A stretch of 64,000 bases of DNA from Fimbriimonas sp. (GTDB lineage: Bacteria; Armatimonadota; Fimbriimonadia; Fimbriimonadales; Fimbriimonadaceae): assembly GCA_029866005.1 (NCBI GenBank), contig JARXAE010000030.1:1-64000 (forward strand). Direction: 5' to 3'. The translations under genes were made by a program, and so were the position numbers. The notes beneath the pieces are model-generated. The model did no database searches. It was not told the origin of the DNA and was given only the letters and a program-made list of their open reading frames with translations. This document shows, one piece after another, positions 61,249 through 64,000 of the stretch; position 1 is the stretch's first letter; every line of letters starts with the position of its first letter.

Positions 61249-62160
61249 TTACGCCAAAAGTGCATGAACTGATTCGACGTCCTTCGCCATTTGCACTTTC
61301 AGAGCTTCAAGGGATGGGAAATCGAGTTCAGGACGCAAGAAATGCTCGAGACGAAGCCGGACGTGCTTGCCATACAGTGATCCGCCGGGATAGTCAAGCA
61401 GGTATGCCTCGATCGAACGGGGTCCGCCACCAGCCGCAGGTCGAGTTCCGATGGCAAGGGCCGAGTTGTAGCTGTGCCCCTCAAAAAGGAATCTACAAGC
61501 GTAAACCCCATCCGCAGGAAGCACTTGATCGAATGACCTCGCAATGTTGGCGGTGGGGAAACCAAGCGTGCGACCCAGCTTCTGCCCGTGATCAACGAAC
61601 CCCTGAATCTCGAATCCCCTCCCAAGCATCGCGTTTGCTTTCGCTAAATCTCCCGAAGAAACCGCTGCTCGAATCAAAGAAGATGAAACCCGTTCACTTT
61701 CGACCGAAAAAGCTGGAACGACGTCAGTTTCAATTCGGCCGGAGAGCCATTCAAGTGTTCCTTCACGCCCGTTGCCCATCGCAAAGTCGTGACCCACAAC
61801 GACGGTTGAAGCTCGCAGTTTTTCGACCAGAATCGTTCTGAAAAACTCATCGGCACTCATTCGGCTCAGCCATGCGTTAAAGGGCAAAACGACCGTCAAC
61901 CCAACGCCAAGATTCTGGAAATGCTCGAGATTCATCTTGAGCGAGGCGATCGCCTTCGGGGCCTGGGAAGGGTTGAGTACCACTGCCGGATGACGGTCAA
62001 ATGTCACCACAATCGATGGCAATTCCTCACGCCCGGCCCGCGCCACCGCCTCCGAGATAACGGCCTGGTGGCCGAGGTGGACTCCGTCAAATGTTCCGAC
62101 GCAAACCACCGCCCGTGTCCACTCAGGCTTTAGAAGCTCAATTCCGAAGTGAACCTGCAT
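61249..62160 (-). CDS. ribF: Bifunctional riboflavin kinase / FAD synthetase
   Basis: 303 aa. The N-terminal nucleotidyltransferase domain has CVGTFDGVHLGHQAVI (about 20-36), VTFDRHP and VVVGHDFAMGNGREG. The C-terminal kinase domain has GFVDHGQKLGRTLGFPTANI (about 190-210) and NSALAIGTRPAAGGG. It makes FMN and FAD from riboflavin. Normal length. Its ATG overlaps the previous stop in a TAATG junction. Confidence 0.97.
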   Translation of the reverse strand: MQVHFGIELLKPEWTRAVVCVGTFDGVHLGHQAVISEAVARAGREELPSIVVTFDRHPAVVLNPSQAPKAIASLKMNLEHFQNLGVGLTVVLPFNAWLSRMSADEFFRTILVEKLRASTVVVGHDFAMGNGREGTLEWLSGRIETDVVPAFSVESERVSSSLIRAAVSSGDLAKANAMLGRGFEIQGFVDHGQKLGRTLGFPTANIARSFDQVLPADGVYACRFLFEGHSYNSALAIGTRPAAGGGPRSIEAYLLDYPGGSLYGKHVRLRLEHFLRPELDFPSLEALKVQMAKDVESVHALLA

Positions 62161-62600
62161 TACTCCTTTCTCCTAAACGCAATCGGAATCGTCAGCAACC
62201 CAAACTGGGCAAGTCCGACCGGCAGAAACGTCCCAACCTCAGTCCAGTTTGCAACGACTGCCAGCACTGGCGGAACTCGTGAAGTCGAAGACTCCGCCGT
62301 TGTCAAGGCTGAGGCTATCAGCCAATTCATTAGCCCCCACACGATCGGAATCGTCACATTGAGTGGTGCACGCAAGCGCGAAAAAGGGACAAATGAAGGC
62401 ACCATGGCCGCCAAGAGCGCAACCGCGCCGCAAGCCGCCACTGGGCTGCAGAGTGAGACGAGGCGAGGCAACAATCCATCTTCAACCGGGATACAGCGCA
62501 CTGCCCAAACGAGCGCGACGAGCAGACAAATGACACAGCAACCCAAGGTCAGCATGACCCGGTCGGTGAAGTCAGCTGGGGAGATCTTCGGGTCGGACAT
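62160..62600 (-). CDS. Small integral membrane protein of unknown function
   Basis: 146 aa with four likely membrane helices ([72 protein letters not shown]). No recognised family. The ATG lies inside csrA (29-base overlap, different frame) and has no ribosome site of its own, so translation is probably coupled to csrA. The end overlaps ribF by one base. Its placement between csrA and ribF looks like operon packing rather than function. Confidence 0.7.
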   Translation of the reverse strand: MSDPKISPADFTDRVMLTLGCCVICLLVALVWAVRCIPVEDGLLPRLVSLCSPVAACGAVALLAAMVPSFVPFSRLRAPLNVTIPIVWGLMNWLIASALTTAESSTSRVPPVLAVVANWTEVGTFLPVGLAQFGLLTIPIAFRRKE

Positions 62601-62778
62601 CGGCAGCGCCGCGATTCTCCTCTGCGATTTGCTCGAAAATTTCTTTCCGATGGACAGTGACGTCTCGGGGCGCTCGGATACCGAGCCTTACTTGCTCGCC
62701 GCGCACTTCGAGGACGACGACCTCGATTCCATCTCCGATGACGATTGTCTGATTTACTTTTCTGGTGAGGACCAGCAT
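62572..62778 (-). CDS. csrA: CsrA translational regulator
   Basis: 68 aa. [20 protein letters not shown] is the unmistakable CsrA N terminus with the RNA-binding strand 1 residues. [20 protein letters not shown] supplies strand 5 and the core Arg (of RAP). CsrA dimers bind GGA motifs in mRNA leaders, and the FliW protein encoded next door sequesters CsrA to couple flagellin synthesis to secretion. A strong AAGGAGG lies about eight bases before the ATG, and a second GGA is nine bases further upstream, so autoregulation is possible. A C-terminal tail of about 12 residues is acidic. Confidence 0.97.
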   Translation of the reverse strand: MLVLTRKVNQTIVIGDGIEVVVLEVRGEQVRLGIRAPRDVTVHRKEIFEQIAEENRGAADVRPEDLPS

Positions 62779-62814
62779 CTGTCTGCCCTCCTTGGCATCC
62801 TCGTTCTCGGCAAA

Positions 62815-63273
62815 CTACGCCGCCAGCTTCTGTACAGGCGCAGACTGCTCCGAAAAGATCGGATGTCGCATAGTATACGCTTCATTGTCCAAAACGACTT
62901 GTTTTCCACGCTTTGTGTCGAGATTGATGAGGATCGGAGCGGCTAAATTGGCCGTTGCCTTTCGAGGTTCGCCTACCGGAATCGCGGATGTCACGAAGAT
63001 TCCGAAGTCTGCTCCGCTTGTGAGACCCAATTGAGCTGCGTCGTGATCCGAGATCTCCGGGTCATAGTCCTCAAAGAAGGCTGCAGGGTCTGTTGTCAAA
63101 AAAGCTAACGAAGGGTCCTGAGCAGATTGGAGCCAGCTAAACGGACTTCCAGGCTTGCTTGGAACCATCAAGAACTCAGTAGAGTCCCCAAAGCCGATCA
63201 GACCTCCTTCGAAGGTGATAATGTCTTCTGCGGTGAATTCGATATTGCCGAAACGAGTGTGGGTAAGGATCAT
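62815..63273 (-). CDS. fliW: FliW flagellar assembly factor, CsrA antagonist
   Basis: 152 aa. Family features: THTRFGNIEF at the start, DIITFEGGLIGFGDSTEFLM (about 17-36), SPFSWLQSAQDPSLAFL and FFEDYDPEISDHDAAQLGL, then FVTSAI and NLAAPILINLDTKRGKQVVL. FliW binds CsrA at a site away from the RNA surface and releases it when flagellin accumulates. Normal length. It follows flgL by five bases and precedes csrA by 36 bases, the standard flgL-fliW-csrA order. Confidence 0.95.
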   Translation of the reverse strand: MILTHTRFGNIEFTAEDIITFEGGLIGFGDSTEFLMVPSKPGSPFSWLQSAQDPSLAFLTTDPAAFFEDYDPEISDHDAAQLGLTSGADFGIFVTSAIPVGEPRKATANLAAPILINLDTKRGKQVVLDNEAYTMRHPIFSEQSAPVQKLAA

Positions 63274-63278
63274 GGTGA

Positions 63279-64000
63279 TTATTTGATGTAGTTCAACAAG
63301 CTGAGCCCAAATCCTTGGCTCATAACTTGAAGCGATGCCTGATAGGCAGTTTCGGCGCTCTTATATTCCATGATCGCCTGAGAAAGATCAACATCTTCAA
63401 GGTTGGAGATGCTGCCCGTGAGTTCTTCGATGCGACGCGAATGGTCGTTTTGGAAGGACTCGACACTTTTTGCTCGCGTTCCGACGTCACCTCGGATGTT
63501 GTTGAGCAGGGAGATGCCGTCTTGAACGGCCTTGATGCTCACATCGCTTATCGTTGTCGTACTTCCACCTTCAAGGTTGGTTTTGAGTTGGTCAAGCGTT
63601 GCGTAGATCGTCGTAAAAAGTTGCTGTGCGTCAGTATTGATCGTGACTGCGTCGTTTGCATTCGCTTCGACCTTCATCGTTCCGGAGTTGCCTTGGAATG
63701 CGATGCCAGTCGTCGTGATATTGAACGGCTGCTTGTCCGTCGCGGTGCCAGCGAAGAGGTACCCGCCAGTGGGCCCCTTGCTATTGGCAAGGCTAAAAAC
63801 CTGGTCTCGAATCGTCTGCACTTCAACGGCCATCGCCCTTCTGGAGTCCATCGACGTCGTGGCGCTGGCGCCTGAGATCGCAAGAGAATTCGCCCGATTC
63901 AGCAAATTTCCAACTTCGCTCAGCGAACTCTCGCTTGTTTTGAGCCAAGTCGACGCCCGATCAAGGTTGGTCTTGTATTGTTCAATCGACGCCTTCACTC
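63279..64000 (-). CDS. flgL: Flagellar hook-associated protein 3 (FlgL), C-terminal part
   Basis: At least 240 residues; the start lies beyond the right edge. It is the hook-filament junction protein. Coiled-coil D1 segments (ASTWLKTSESSLSEVGNLLN) and SANSKGPTGGYLFAGT-type beta motif (seen as SKGPTGGYLFAGTATDKQPF) identify it. The C-terminal helix with DLSQAIMEYKSAETAYQASL ... LSLLNYIK is the FlgL D0/D1 end. It opens the flgL-fliW-csrA run. Confidence 0.93.
   Translation of the reverse strand, partial: VKASIEQYKTNLDRASTWLKTSESSLSEVGNLLNRANSLAISGASATTSMDSRRAMAVEVQTIRDQVFSLANSKGPTGGYLFAGTATDKQPFNITTTGIAFQGNSGTMKVEANANDAVTINTDAQQLFTTIYATLDQLKTNLEGGSTTTISDVSIKAVQDGISLLNNIRGDVGTRAKSVESFQNDHSRRIEELTGSISNLEDVDLSQAIMEYKSAETAYQASLQVMSQGFGLSLLNYIK

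Noticed and set aside
1-64000. CRISPR arrays, insertion sequences, prophage or rRNA genes
   Set aside because: No regularly spaced direct repeats of the right size, no transposase or integrase frames and no rRNA-like sequence were found on reading the window.

Overview
The window (about 53% GC by eye) looks like a chromosomal segment of an Armatimonadota bacterium, probably of the Fimbriimonadia type. The evidence is a mixture. It has planctomycete-style secreted proteins (PSCyt1/DUF1549/DUF1553, DUF1501, DUF1800) and pseudopilins with the AFTLIELLVV-type N terminus common in Armatimonadota and Planctomycetota. It also has a full type IV pilus (T4P) locus and a flagellar flgL-fliW-csrA end. 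The assignment is inference; there is no rRNA or other marker for phylogeny.

Region 1 (1-30461, all minus strand) is one large T4P locus. Read in the direction of transcription it is pilB (extension ATPase), pilT (retraction ATPase), pilC (platform) and pilD (prepilin peptidase). Next comes a minor-pilin series in the T2SS H-I-J-K order (293, 674, 758 and 1098 aa). Two enormous secreted beta-propeller proteins follow (1637 and about 2370 aa), then a terminator. A second unit with its own TTGACA-type promoter is pilM-pilN-pilO-pilP-pilQ (pilQ runs off the left edge). The three minor pilins are several times larger than usual, and the two giant proteins sit where PilY1-type tip adhesins are normally found. 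The likely product is a pilus or pseudopilus with an unusually massive tip. This is the best candidate in the window for an undescribed system.

Region 2 (30576-38505) is mixed housekeeping: a fluoride channel, a DUF1287 protein, a Cys-rich unknown, a Gly/Arg/Gln-rich secreted LTxxQ-like protein, the YchF GTPase, ClpP-ClpX, an acyltransferase that appears to need a CTG start, tRNA-Gln(CTG), and a DinB-like gene broken by a frameshift.

Region 3 (38540-54746) holds a biotin carboxylase that ends at the point where a longer carboxylase alpha subunit would continue, a cytochrome-c DUF1549/DUF1553 protein paired with a DUF1501 protein, a sugar isomerase-like protein, a cyclophilin, SecDF, PurA, two exported unknowns, an S1/P1 nuclease and a DUF1800 protein.

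Region 4 (54756-64000, minus strand) holds a cytochrome-c/sugar dehydrogenase fusion, a glycoside hydrolase, a Gfo/Idh/MocA oxidoreductase, an M29 aminopeptidase, small exported proteins, RibF, and the csrA-fliW-flgL end of a flagellar cluster.

A regulatory pattern cuts across the window. At seven genes a TANNNT hexamer sits exactly six bases before the ATG, and an eighth gene has CATAAT there. This is the arrangement expected for leaderless mRNAs. The pil genes and other genes inside operons instead mostly use Shine-Dalgarno sites.
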